From positions 62,001-126,000 of the forward strand of contig JAHDXO010000020.1 of NCBI GenBank assembly GCA_023382975.1: DNA of 64,000 bases, read 5' to 3'. A program made the position numbers and the translations under genes. Under the pieces are notes generated by a model. It searched no databases, was not told the DNA's origin, and worked only from the letters and a program-made list of their open reading frames with translations. This document shows positions 51,798 to 59,902 of the stretch, piece after piece (within the stretch, counting starts at the first letter, position 1; each line of letters opens with the position of its first letter). Origin of the DNA: Pirellulaceae bacterium. GTDB taxonomy: Bacteria; Planctomycetota; Planctomycetia; Pirellulales; Pirellulaceae.

Positions 51798-52217
51798 ATG
51801 AAGAATGCAATACCGGCTCCGCCCCGAAAGAAACTGCCCAAGCAACTGGCGGTCATCGATACGGACAACTGCACGGGCTGCGAGGCATGTGTCGCGGTCT
51901 GTCCCGTGGACTGCATCCATTGGCACCGTTTCGGCACGGGCGTCATGGGCACCGAATCGTGGTGCGAAATCGATTGGATGCGCTGCATCGGCTGCGAACT
52001 GTGCATCCGGCTGCCGCGGCGCAAGGGAGACGTGTGGGAGCGGAAGGTCTGTCCCTGGGACGCGATCGAGATGGTGCCGATCGACGGCTTGCTGAATGCT
52101 GCCGACCGGATGGCTGGCCTCGCCGACCGCCTGCCCGGCAACCGCGACCGTTTGCGGCAGATCGCGCAGCAGTTGTCGGAATCAAGAGGCGAACGTTCTA
52201 CTCTTGCGGAATCGTAG
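51798..52217 (+). CDS. Ferredoxin with two 4Fe-4S motifs
   Basis: A 139-residue ferredoxin-like protein. The first cluster motif is C-x2-C-x2-C-x3-C-P (NCTGCEACVAVCPVDC). The second has CIGCELC followed by a 14-residue spacer (IRLPRRKGDVWERKV) and then C-P, a much wider spacing than usual. A basic N-terminus (MKNAIPAPPRKKLPKQL) and a helical C-terminal extension (LADRLPGNRDRLRQIAQQLS) flank them. The ATG at 51798 is the best start, though the ribosome site is weak. Its 3' end overlaps the convergent propeller gene by 20 bases. The electron partner is unknown. Confidence 0.8.
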   Translation: MKNAIPAPPRKKLPKQLAVIDTDNCTGCEACVAVCPVDCIHWHRFGTGVMGTESWCEIDWMRCIGCELCIRLPRRKGDVWERKVCPWDAIEMVPIDGLLNAADRMAGLADRLPGNRDRLRQIAQQLSESRGERSTLAES

Positions 52218-55092
52218 CCGGATCCTTCTGCGGAAGTTCGTCCTGGAAAAGGTCGGCGGCGATCAGTTCGAGGCCGCACAGCAGGGTCTTGCCACAGCGA
52301 GCGTCGAGGCGCAAGTCGAGCTCATCCTGCAATACGACATCGTCGACCTGCTCGGTGACGACTAGCAACGGACCGCCAGCAGCTCGAACGACATCGTATC
52401 CTTCCAGGACAACCCGGTTCTGCAGCCGCACATCGAAAACACGCTCGCCGGCCTCGCACGGCGCGGGCTCGGCAAAGGTCAGCCGGACGGTGTAGCGGCC
52501 CGGCGCGATGCCCTCGACCGTCAACCGCGACAGTCCTTCGGCGCCGGACGCGCCGACCCAAGGCCAGCCGCGTCCGCCATCAAGGAACAGCGAGTGCTGG
52601 TAGAACAGCGAAGGTTCGGCAGGCTCGGTGCGAATCGATACGACGGGGGAGGGGCCGCTGACGTTGGGATGGTCCAGCCACAGCGTTCCCGCCGGACTCG
52701 TCCGGTCGCCTGGCGCTCCCAGATTGATCCCCAGCCGCCGGATGCCCGCCACGGGTTGATTGTCGCTCTGGCCCCAGACGCTCCATTGCTCGTGCGTTGG
52801 CGGCATGTTGACCAGCGATAACGAACTGGGCAGCGGATAGCTGCACGTGCAGCCGACAAAGTAGTACGGAACATTGAGCAATCCACAAGCAGGTACGATG
52901 CTGTTGGTGCAACCGGAGCGCGGGCCGCTGATGTGGATCGTTCCGCTCTCCTCTCGCTTGTCGTAGAACGCGGCGGTCCCGGAGCGCAGCGTGTACAGCC
53001 ACCCGTAATCGAATCCGCCGTCGCAGCCGTAGCTCTTCGGAAAGGCGCGCGGCTGCGGTTTGCCGGTCAGCGGATCGATCCGTTGGCCGGCTACCGGTGC
53101 CGCCGGATTCCACGCATCCCGTTGCGTCGGCGGCCTGTACTGCGAGGGCTGCTTGGCGCTGGCGTCGAAGGCCGGGAAGCGCGCGTCGGCTGCGGGAATC
53201 TCCTGGTCGGCGAGCACCCGGCCGGTATACATGTCCAAGTACGCTGCCTTTCCCAGCTTGTACGGCGGGCGGTCTCCGTCCGGATAGCCCGTCCAGAGCT
53301 TGTCGTAGGCTCGCATTACTCCGTCTACGAACATCGGCGGCGGCGACCGCTTGAAAAAACCGACTAAGTCGTTGAACCACAGCACGCCCAGCGGCGCTTT
53401 GACGCCATCGTCCAGACTTTCCTGCCACGGTTCGGTGTAGTTTGCTGCCCCGGGCAATCCACCGGCTCGTGTCCACGCCACGCTGTCGTCCGATAACTCG
53501 CGCCGAACGCCCGGCAGATCGGCCTGCTCCATCGCGCGGACCAGCGCCGCAGTCCGGTGCGATTCCCCGAAGACATGCGCCGCACCGCCGTAAGGACGCA
53601 GCAACCGATAGATCGCCGATGCGAACTCGGCATCCAGCTCGACCTTCGGCAACGCATCCGCCGTCGCAACAACCAAGCTTGCGAAATAGGGCGGCAGACC
53701 GCATTCGGCCAAGTCGCCAGAGAGAACGGCCACCCGCGTGCCGTACAAATCTGCCGCATCCAACCGCCGTCGCAGTCGATCGGCAGACTCGGTGTCGGTC
53801 TGCAAGACGACGACCTGCAGTTCCGACTGCCGCACCAGTTCCGCGGCAATCTCTTGGCTGTCGCTGCCTAAGACCAGGGCGTATCCGTGTTGCGCTTCGG
53901 CCGGCCGCAACATCCGGCTCACTCTGCCACGCCATGGTTCGCCGGGTTCGTCCAGCGGAACGGACGGACGCTGGTGATGGACGCTCCCGGCCTCGCCGCT
54001 GCCGAAGCATTGCAACTGGGCGTCCGGGGTGACGAGAAACAATTTGCCGTCGGCGGCCAGCATCGAGTGAGCTTGCTGGTTGGCATAGCCCAAGTCGAAG
54101 CGATACTCCTGGCCGCCCGCCGCAATGCGGCTCCTTAATTCCGGTTCTCCCGTCCCGACTCGCCAATCGTCTTCGTGGCGATCGGTGTTGATGCCGCGAT
54201 CGAAGGCCAAACGGGCCGCCGGTGCGGACGTTTCACCGCGCCGTCGCTCGGTGCTCAAGGCCGCGAACCAGCCGCCGGGAAAGCGGCCGGGCGATGGCAG
54301 CTCGAACTGCTTCAATTGGCCCGTGGCCAAATCGAACCGCGCGGGATACGCCGTACCGCAGGGCACAACGAGGTCGGGTCCGTCGATCAGCAGGTAGCCC
54401 TGCGGCGTCACTCCGCCCATCGCGGTGGCAGCGTGCGGGTGGACCCCATAGACAAAACTGGCTCGATCGTTGCGCCAGATCATCCGACCGTCTTCCGCGT
54501 TCAAGGCGTACACGAAGACGCCTTCGAACGACCACACGCCCGCGGCGAAATAGATGCGTCCATCCTGCAACACAGGACCGCCGCGCACGGGCCACAGGGA
54601 GATCATCCGGCCGTTGCCCAGCGTTTTGCGCAACGAGGGCACCGCGCGGAACTTCCAAAGCAACGTGCCGTCGGCGATGTCCAAACAATAAAGATGTCCA
54701 TCGTCGGAACCGAAGTACACCCGGTCCCGCCAAGCGACGGGAGCCAACCGCACCGGACCTTCGGCATAGAAGTCCCATAACAAACGACCCGAGTCCGTAT
54801 CATACGCTGCGACGCGATCCGTCAACGATGAACCGACCAGCAGCCGCTTGCCCAGTACCACCGGCTCGTCGCAGCGGTCGAACTGCAACCGCGGATGCGC
54901 GAACGCCGGTCGCGGTGCGGGCAATTGTCGCGACCAGAGCAACGGGAGCGATTCGGCCAGAGTCAGAGGCGAGTTGGCCGTCCGCCCCACGTCGTAACGC
55001 CACATGGGCCAATCGTCCGCGGACAGAAACACAGGCGAGAAGAACAACCAGCCGGCTATCGCCAGGACATCGAGGCGTGTGCGATTCTGCAT
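52198..55092 (-). CDS. Secreted PQQ-type beta-propeller protein with methyltransferase-like insert and malectin-like end
   Basis: A 964-residue paralogue of the protein at 31251-34418. The start at MQNRTRLDVLAIAGWLFF is chosen for the signal peptide (ending SPVFLSA). The N-terminal propeller has DWPMWRYDVGRTANSPLTLA and LYCLDIADGTLLWKF. The Rossmann insert is at about residues 385-520: GYALVLGSDSQEIAAELVRQ, then VVVLQTDTESADRLRRRLDA and LRPYGGAAHVFGES. Unlike its paralogue it ends in a malectin-like carbohydrate-binding domain (YTVRLTFAEPAPCEAGERVF, then DVRLQNRVVLEGYDVV). The insert's methyltransferase function is doubtful outside the cytoplasm. The gap upstream to 55222 shows nothing. Confidence 0.75.
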   Translation of the reverse strand: MQNRTRLDVLAIAGWLFFSPVFLSADDWPMWRYDVGRTANSPLTLAESLPLLWSRQLPAPRPAFAHPRLQFDRCDEPVVLGKRLLVGSSLTDRVAAYDTDSGRLLWDFYAEGPVRLAPVAWRDRVYFGSDDGHLYCLDIADGTLLWKFRAVPSLRKTLGNGRMISLWPVRGGPVLQDGRIYFAAGVWSFEGVFVYALNAEDGRMIWRNDRASFVYGVHPHAATAMGGVTPQGYLLIDGPDLVVPCGTAYPARFDLATGQLKQFELPSPGRFPGGWFAALSTERRRGETSAPAARLAFDRGINTDRHEDDWRVGTGEPELRSRIAAGGQEYRFDLGYANQQAHSMLAADGKLFLVTPDAQLQCFGSGEAGSVHHQRPSVPLDEPGEPWRGRVSRMLRPAEAQHGYALVLGSDSQEIAAELVRQSELQVVVLQTDTESADRLRRRLDAADLYGTRVAVLSGDLAECGLPPYFASLVVATADALPKVELDAEFASAIYRLLRPYGGAAHVFGESHRTAALVRAMEQADLPGVRRELSDDSVAWTRAGGLPGAANYTEPWQESLDDGVKAPLGVLWFNDLVGFFKRSPPPMFVDGVMRAYDKLWTGYPDGDRPPYKLGKAAYLDMYTGRVLADQEIPAADARFPAFDASAKQPSQYRPPTQRDAWNPAAPVAGQRIDPLTGKPQPRAFPKSYGCDGGFDYGWLYTLRSGTAAFYDKREESGTIHISGPRSGCTNSIVPACGLLNVPYYFVGCTCSYPLPSSLSLVNMPPTHEQWSVWGQSDNQPVAGIRRLGINLGAPGDRTSPAGTLWLDHPNVSGPSPVVSIRTEPAEPSLFYQHSLFLDGGRGWPWVGASGAEGLSRLTVEGIAPGRYTVRLTFAEPAPCEAGERVFDVRLQNRVVLEGYDVVRAAGGPLLVVTEQVDDVVLQDELDLRLDARCGKTLLCGLELIAADLFQDELPQKDPATIPQE

Positions 55093-55222
55093 TGGGCTAA
55101 CCCCACGAGGGATGAATTCAAGAGGTTCTGGATGCTGATGGTCCACGGTTCACGATGCGACAAGCAATGGACAGGCGAGAGAGACGGTGAACCGCAGACT
55201 CCCACGCAATGCGCAGGTTGCA

Positions 55223-55513
55223 TCAAAGTTGCAGGTTCTCCAGCAAATCCAGCTTTGGGCACTGACGGATCAACCGCTCCAGATGGGCAAGATCCTCGAT
55301 TTGCTCGATTTGCTGACGAAGCCCCTCCGGCAACGGGCCGAAGCGGTCTTCGAGCAACCAGCAGAGCATCTGACGCGCGGTCTCCAACCGGCCCAGCTCG
55401 ATCCCACGTTCGATCCCACGTTCGATCCCACGTTCAATCCCACGCTCGATCCCGCGTTCGATTCCGCGCTGTTCCGCCCATTCTTCCAAGGTTTGTCCCA
55501 ACGTTGTACTCAT
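55223..55513 (-). CDS. Intragenic C-terminal product of rpn (putative antitoxin)
   Basis: A 96-residue protein read in the same frame as the last part of the Rpn gene, starting at MSTTLGQTLEEWAEQ. AAGGAGGT at 55521-55528 lies seven bases before this ATG, a better ribosome site than that of the full gene. It contains the six RGIE repeats and the C-terminal dimer-like helices (LGRLETARQMLCWLLEDRFG). In the Rpn system a short protein made from within the gene is known to inhibit the full-length nuclease. The match of position and ribosome site suggests the same arrangement here. That it is made and inhibits is inferred. Confidence 0.7.
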   Translation of the reverse strand: MSTTLGQTLEEWAEQRGIERGIERGIERGIERGIERGIELGRLETARQMLCWLLEDRFGPLPEGLRQQIEQIEDLAHLERLIRQCPKLDLLENLQL

Positions 55514-56320
55514 CGTCTGTACCTCCTTCTGACTGTTCGGGTCAGGTTGATATTCCAGAGCTACCTCAACCAAGCCTTCCCGCTCCTGACGGGGGCGGCG
55601 GCGTATGGCCCACGAGATCAACATCCACATCAAGTCGCGCCATCGCATCCGCTCCTTGGTTGCCAAATCGGCCAGCCGTCCGACGGCTGCCGCGAAAACG
55701 GTTCGAAAACGATTGGCCTCGTCCCCGGTCGCTCGCACTACTGCTAAAGCGTTCAGCCACGGACTGGACGCTTCCAACAGTTGCTCGGGAGTCCGTTCCG
55801 ACAAATCCCAGAACCGAATTGGCCATTGCGGCGCAAGTTGCCGCAGTTCTTCCGGACCACTCACCAATTCGGCCAGCGTACGGTTGCTGACCCAACGCGT
55901 CAGGCCGGTGTGAAACACGACCGGGACGATGGGCGTTAACTCCAGCGGACCCGGTTTCGGCTGGCTCGCTTCCCATTGCTTCCACTGATTCTCCCAGAAC
56001 ATGCTGCCGTTGACCAGCATCCGCAACGGCATTAACCGATCGGCTTGACTTTGATGTTCGAGCAGCAGACACAACAGCATCTGCTGATCTGGTTCGCTGC
56101 GGTACGGGATCAGAAACGGCAAGTCGCGTTCGAAATGTCGCCAATCCTCGAAAACATGATCCCGCTTCCACATCTGTGCCCGGTCGAAATCCAGCCGCGC
56201 CGCCAGTTCGGGGTCCAAGTCCTCGATCAACTCGCGCAGATTCGCGGGAATCTGCAGTTCCTTTCGGAACAGCCGGTCGGGGAATTGGTGCAGTTCCTCG
56301 GGATCAAGTTGAAACGTCAT
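55223..56320 (-). CDS. Rpn family nuclease (putative transposase/defence toxin)
   Basis: A 365-residue Rpn-family protein. The N-terminal PD-(D/E)XK nuclease domain has D66 (FERDLPFLI) and the E88-x-Q90 motif in LLLEHQSQADRLMPLR. A helical middle part and a C-terminal coiled tail follow. The tail has six RGIE repeats (55397-55468), a hallmark of the family. The start at MTFQLDPEEL is chosen because the long in-frame upstream extension overlaps the next gene antisense and is basic nonsense. A second in-frame start at M270 has a perfect ribosome site and would make a separate C-terminal protein (next entry), as described for Rpn toxin/antitoxin pairs. Rpn proteins were first linked to recombination and later to phage defence. 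Confidence 0.87.
   Translation of the reverse strand: MTFQLDPEELHQFPDRLFRKELQIPANLRELIEDLDPELAARLDFDRAQMWKRDHVFEDWRHFERDLPFLIPYRSEPDQQMLLCLLLEHQSQADRLMPLRMLVNGSMFWENQWKQWEASQPKPGPLELTPIVPVVFHTGLTRWVSNRTLAELVSGPEELRQLAPQWPIRFWDLSERTPEQLLEASSPWLNALAVVRATGDEANRFRTVFAAAVGRLADLATKERMRWRDLMWMLISWAIRRRPRQEREGLVEVALEYQPDPNSQKEVQTMSTTLGQTLEEWAEQRGIERGIERGIERGIERGIERGIELGRLETARQMLCWLLEDRFGPLPEGLRQQIEQIEDLAHLERLIRQCPKLDLLENLQL
55397..55468 (-). repeat. Six 12-bp tandem repeats in rpn
   Basis: Six near-identical 12-base units (consensus CGTGGGATCGAA on the coding strand) encode RGIE six times at the start of the C-terminal region shared by the two Rpn products. The unit length keeps frame, so gain or loss of copies by slippage would change the tail length without breaking the gene. 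Confidence 0.9.
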
Positions 56321-56388
56321 AGCGGTTACCTCGAAACGGAAAAGCTGAAAGGCACGGTGAGTCGTGGACTCCAGCGCCAGATGCGCGA

Positions 56389-58062
56389 TCAGTTCTGGGG
56401 CTGTGGCGGCGAGTCGGCCAGTTCGGCTGGGATCTCCTGACCGGCGGCCCAGTAGATTCCTTGGACCAGCAGGCGGCGGAACATGGGCATTTGAAATTCC
56501 TCGGGGTGCCCTAGCGATGTGTAGAAGACCCGCCCGCCCCCGGTGTGAACGTTGGTCCAAGTCACGGGCTCGTGCGGCTGACGGTCGCCCACGCGGCCCA
56601 TCATCAGCGTCCGGGTCGTCGCAGCCAGAGGCGAGGTCTTGTACAGCCAGGACCGAACCGGAATCTCCCCTTGGGGAAATCCCCGCATCGCCGGGTGCTC
56701 GCGTCCTGGCGGCACGGCCCAAACGCAATTCGATGGGTCTTCGCCGGCCTTGTTGCCGTGATGTCCCTGATAGTTCCCCCCGAGCACGTCCCGGTCGAAT
56801 TCGGGCCACACATCATGGCCTTCCGGCGCCGGGCCACTTCGAAGCGCAAAGGCGTGTGAGGCGGTGCGGATTCCCACGACCGCCTTGCCATCGTTCACAA
56901 AGCGGCGAAACAAGTCCAATTGCTCCTTGGGAAACGCGCGGCGCCGCACGCTGACCACCACCAGATCAGCCTCGCTCAGAGATTCGATTCCCGGCAAGCG
57001 ATGATGATCGGCGGCATCTTCGTAGTAGAAGCTCAAGCGGAAGTTTCGCTGCAGGTGACGGCGGGCGAGTTCGGTGAGCGTGGTTTCGGTTTCGTACTCG
57101 TCCTCGGCCATCACCAAGGCGATGTGCTTTCGCTGGTCCGATGCGAAACGGAAAGGCTGACCGCCCAGCAGTTGGTCGCTGGTGACGGTCGGGCAGACGT
57201 GTTTTTCGATGTGCTCGACGATCAGGTCCGTGCCGCTGTGATGGCTGACGTAGGGCCAGCGCTGCGGGTTGTACATCGTGTCCGTCAGGTCGCGGACCAG
57301 GACCACACTCTTGCCATTCCTGGCCATCTGTCGCAGACCGAACGGGCGCCCCAGCACGCACATGTTGGTGTGAACACCCAACAGCATGACATGGCGGATG
57401 CCGCGCTGCTCCATCAAGTTCCAGATCTCAACGCCGTTGTCACTGATCGCGTCCTGGTCGCGGATCTCCAGCAACGCCATCTGGCGAGTCCAAGGCGCTT
57501 TGGGGTTGCGGCCCAACGCCGTCAGCTCCGCGTGCCATTTGGCAAGTTCCTCCGGATCGTCGTCCTCGCCGCCGTCCCCTTGATCGATTGGATAGACGCC
57601 CTGTTCTTCAGCCGGGATACGGTAGCACCAACGGCCGATCTCCGGCGGCAGGTTGGCGGCGGTTGGAGCGGCACGAGCACGCAGGCGCGCCGGGTGGCCT
57701 TCGTACGGCTGCATGCAACCGCTGGGCGCATGGACGATCAGCGCGCCCCGCTGGCGAGCCGATTGAAGAAACTGATTCATCCGCGGCGCCATCTCTTCCG
57801 CGCGGCGAACGGCATTCCGACTGTGATGGGAATCCCACATGTCGCAGACGATCACCGCAGTCTCCGCCGGTTGCCAGCGTTCGGCTCGACGGAGCGTGTG
57901 GAAGCGAGTTGCGTTCGGCTGAACCGGCACCCGGTAGCGCAGCGTCAATTCGAACGGCGTATCCGCGGCGTTCGCCTGCCGGTTGGGCCAGCAAACCAAC
58001 GGCAACCAACACAGAATGACGAACAGAACGAGGCGACTCCAGATGCCAGAGAGCCTCGCCAT
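56389..58062 (-). CDS. Secreted isochorismatase-like / ThuA-like fusion protein
   Basis: A 557-residue two-domain protein. The start at MARLSGIWSRLVLFVILCWL gives a signal peptide; an earlier ATG at 58137 puts 25 basic residues before it. The first half (about 60-300) is an isochorismatase-type cysteine hydrolase with the catalytic aspartate in VIVCDMWDSHH and the nucleophile cysteine in LLGVHTNMCVLGRP. The second half (about 310-550) resembles ThuA/trehalose-utilisation glutamine-amidotransferase-like proteins: RTASHAFALRSG, then VLGGNYQGHHGNK and GRVFYTSLGHPEEFQ. The substrate is unknown. The stop is 68 bases before the Rpn start on the same strand. Confidence 0.82.
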   Translation of the reverse strand: MARLSGIWSRLVLFVILCWLPLVCWPNRQANAADTPFELTLRYRVPVQPNATRFHTLRRAERWQPAETAVIVCDMWDSHHSRNAVRRAEEMAPRMNQFLQSARQRGALIVHAPSGCMQPYEGHPARLRARAAPTAANLPPEIGRWCYRIPAEEQGVYPIDQGDGGEDDDPEELAKWHAELTALGRNPKAPWTRQMALLEIRDQDAISDNGVEIWNLMEQRGIRHVMLLGVHTNMCVLGRPFGLRQMARNGKSVVLVRDLTDTMYNPQRWPYVSHHSGTDLIVEHIEKHVCPTVTSDQLLGGQPFRFASDQRKHIALVMAEDEYETETTLTELARRHLQRNFRLSFYYEDAADHHRLPGIESLSEADLVVVSVRRRAFPKEQLDLFRRFVNDGKAVVGIRTASHAFALRSGPAPEGHDVWPEFDRDVLGGNYQGHHGNKAGEDPSNCVWAVPPGREHPAMRGFPQGEIPVRSWLYKTSPLAATTRTLMMGRVGDRQPHEPVTWTNVHTGGGRVFYTSLGHPEEFQMPMFRRLLVQGIYWAAGQEIPAELADSPPQPQN

Positions 58063-58366
58063 GCATTCGGAATTCCGGATCTGCTTGTTTCGCAGCTTGG
58101 ATTTGCCTGCGGTTCCTGGTCTTAGCACAATCGTCATGGTTTGCCGCCTTCTGCAGAGGGAGAGATGCCATGTCGGAACATTGTCGACTTTGTCTCACCG
58201 CGGTCAAGTCGGAAGAACACCGCGTCACCCTTGCCCTCTTGGCAGGCCGCCATCGGAGTCATAACCTAGCGTCGTTGCAGGTGCTCGTCCGTCCGCCGAT
58301 GCTAAAATCGGAACAAATGCCGGCATCGCCGTCAACCGAAGAGCCTCAAATCCAGGAGCCAACCTC

Positions 58367-59476
58367 ATGTCCGACCGTGTTTGTCGTTGGGGAATTCTCG
58401 GAGCTGCGATGATCGCTCACAAGAACTGGAAGGCGATCCGCAACGCGGCGAATTGTGACTTGGTCGCAGTCGCCAGTCGCAATCCTCAGCGGGCCGAGCA
58501 GTTTGTCGCCGAGTGCCAAGCCGACGCGCCGTTTCACCAACCGCCGCGGGTACTGGGCAGCTACGAGCAGTTGCTGGCCGACGACACGATCGACGCGGTC
58601 TATCTGCCCCTGCCGACCGTGGCCCGCAAGCCGTGGGCAATCCGAGCCGCCGAGGCCGGCAAGCACGTGTTGTGCGAGAAGCCAGTGGGACGGGATGCTT
58701 CCGACGTGCAGGAGATCTTGGACGCCTGTCGGCGGAACAACGTCCAGTTCATGGACGGCGTGATGTTCATGCACAGCCGGCGATTGGAAGCTATCCACCA
58801 AGTTCTGAACGACGGCGTCAGCGTCGGCCGGATCAAGCGGATCACGTCGCAATTCAGCTTCGGCGCACCGGACGATTTCCTGAAGCACAACATCCGCATG
58901 AACGCCGGCTTGGAACCGCTGGGATGCCTGGGCGACCTGGGCTGGTACAACCTGCGTTTTGCCCTTTGGGTCATGCACGAGCGACTGCCCTCGGCAGTCT
59001 GCGGCCGACTGCTGTCCGAACAGGCGGGAAAGGAAAGCCAGGAATCGGTGCCGACGGAATTCTCCGGCGAACTGTTTTATCCCAATGGAGTCAGCGCCAG
59101 TTTTTATTGTTCGTTCGTGACCGAGCACCAACAGTGGGCGAACATCAGCGGCACCCGAGGCTATCTGCACGTGCGCGATTTCGTGCTGCCGTTCCTTGGG
59201 CCGGAATTGAGTTTCGAGGTCAGCAATGCGGTGTTCGACATCCGCGGCTGTGACTTCAACATGGAAGACCACACCCGGCGCGTGTCGGTGCCCGAGTCCA
59301 GCCACGGAACCGCCGATGCCCAAGAGACGAATCTGTTCACCAGCTTCGCCCGTCTGGCTCTTTCCGGCCAGCCCGAGCCGACGTGGGGGGAGATCTCGCT
59401 GAACACTCAGCGAGTGCTGGACGCCTGTCTGCGGTCGGCACGCGCCGGTGGCGTGACAACGGGCATCGAAGCGTAA
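58367..59476 (+). CDS. Gfo/Idh/MocA family oxidoreductase
   Basis: A 369-residue NAD(P)-dependent dehydrogenase. The Rossmann opening is RWGILGAAMIAHKNWKAIRN. The catalytic-lysine motif is LCEKPVGRDASDVQEIL (EKP). The C-terminal domain has GCLGDLGWYNLRFALWVM, the G-D-x-G-x-Y pattern that places a conserved histidine/tyrosine site. AGGAG (58353-58357) precedes the ATG. It is the first of a short co-directional run, followed by the phosphoesterase-like and glycosidase genes. The sugar substrate is unknown. It is not close to the lipid A operon copy. Confidence 0.9.
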   Translation: MSDRVCRWGILGAAMIAHKNWKAIRNAANCDLVAVASRNPQRAEQFVAECQADAPFHQPPRVLGSYEQLLADDTIDAVYLPLPTVARKPWAIRAAEAGKHVLCEKPVGRDASDVQEILDACRRNNVQFMDGVMFMHSRRLEAIHQVLNDGVSVGRIKRITSQFSFGAPDDFLKHNIRMNAGLEPLGCLGDLGWYNLRFALWVMHERLPSAVCGRLLSEQAGKESQESVPTEFSGELFYPNGVSASFYCSFVTEHQQWANISGTRGYLHVRDFVLPFLGPELSFEVSNAVFDIRGCDFNMEDHTRRVSVPESSHGTADAQETNLFTSFARLALSGQPEPTWGEISLNTQRVLDACLRSARAGGVTTGIEA

Positions 59477-59503
59477 AGGCGTTGTTTCGGAGTCCGCGAC
59501 ACC

Positions 59504-59887
59504 ATGCCACGCTATGCAATCCTGTTGCACGAGATGCCAGCGGATTCACCGCGACCGACGCACTGGGACTTGATGCTGGAAGACGACGGTGTCTTGCGCA
59601 CTTGGGCGTTGGCCGAAGCACCCGAGGACGGCGCGGCAATCCGTGCCAGTGACTTGCCCGATCATCGCATCGCCTACTTGACCTACGAGGGGCCGGTCTC
59701 CGGCAACCGCGGACACGTGACTCGTTGGGACGAAGGCGACTTTCACTGGCTCGAACGCGACACGCAGTCGCTGCGGGTCTCCGTCGAAGGCCGGCGTCTC
59801 CATGGCGAGATCCGTTTGACTCGCGACGATAGGATGGCCGACGGTTGGCTGGCAGCGTATGCTGAAACGGGCAAGCCCACACTTTGA
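59504..59887 (+). CDS. LigD-type 3'-phosphoesterase-like small protein
   Basis: A 127-residue single-domain protein resembling the phosphoesterase (LigD_N) domain of DNA ligase D. The motifs are PTHWDLMLEDDGVLRTWAL, LPDHRIAYLTYEGPVSGNRG and HVTRWDEGDFHW; the histidine and aspartate of HWDLMLE and the EGPVSGNRG loop are those expected of the metal centre. No ligase or polymerase domain is attached and no ku/ligD gene is near. It may trim 3'-phosphate ends or be a repurposed domain. It lies 28 bases after the Gfo/Idh gene and 16 bases before the glycosidase gene. Confidence 0.75.
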   Translation: MPRYAILLHEMPADSPRPTHWDLMLEDDGVLRTWALAEAPEDGAAIRASDLPDHRIAYLTYEGPVSGNRGHVTRWDEGDFHWLERDTQSLRVSVEGRRLHGEIRLTRDDRMADGWLAAYAETGKPTL

Positions 59888-59902
59888 GAGGAACGCTTCC
59901 CC

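Noticed and set aside
55397..55468. Short tandem repeats that could suggest a CRISPR array
   Set aside because: Units are 12 bases, contiguous, without spacers, and code for RGIE in frame with the Rpn protein.
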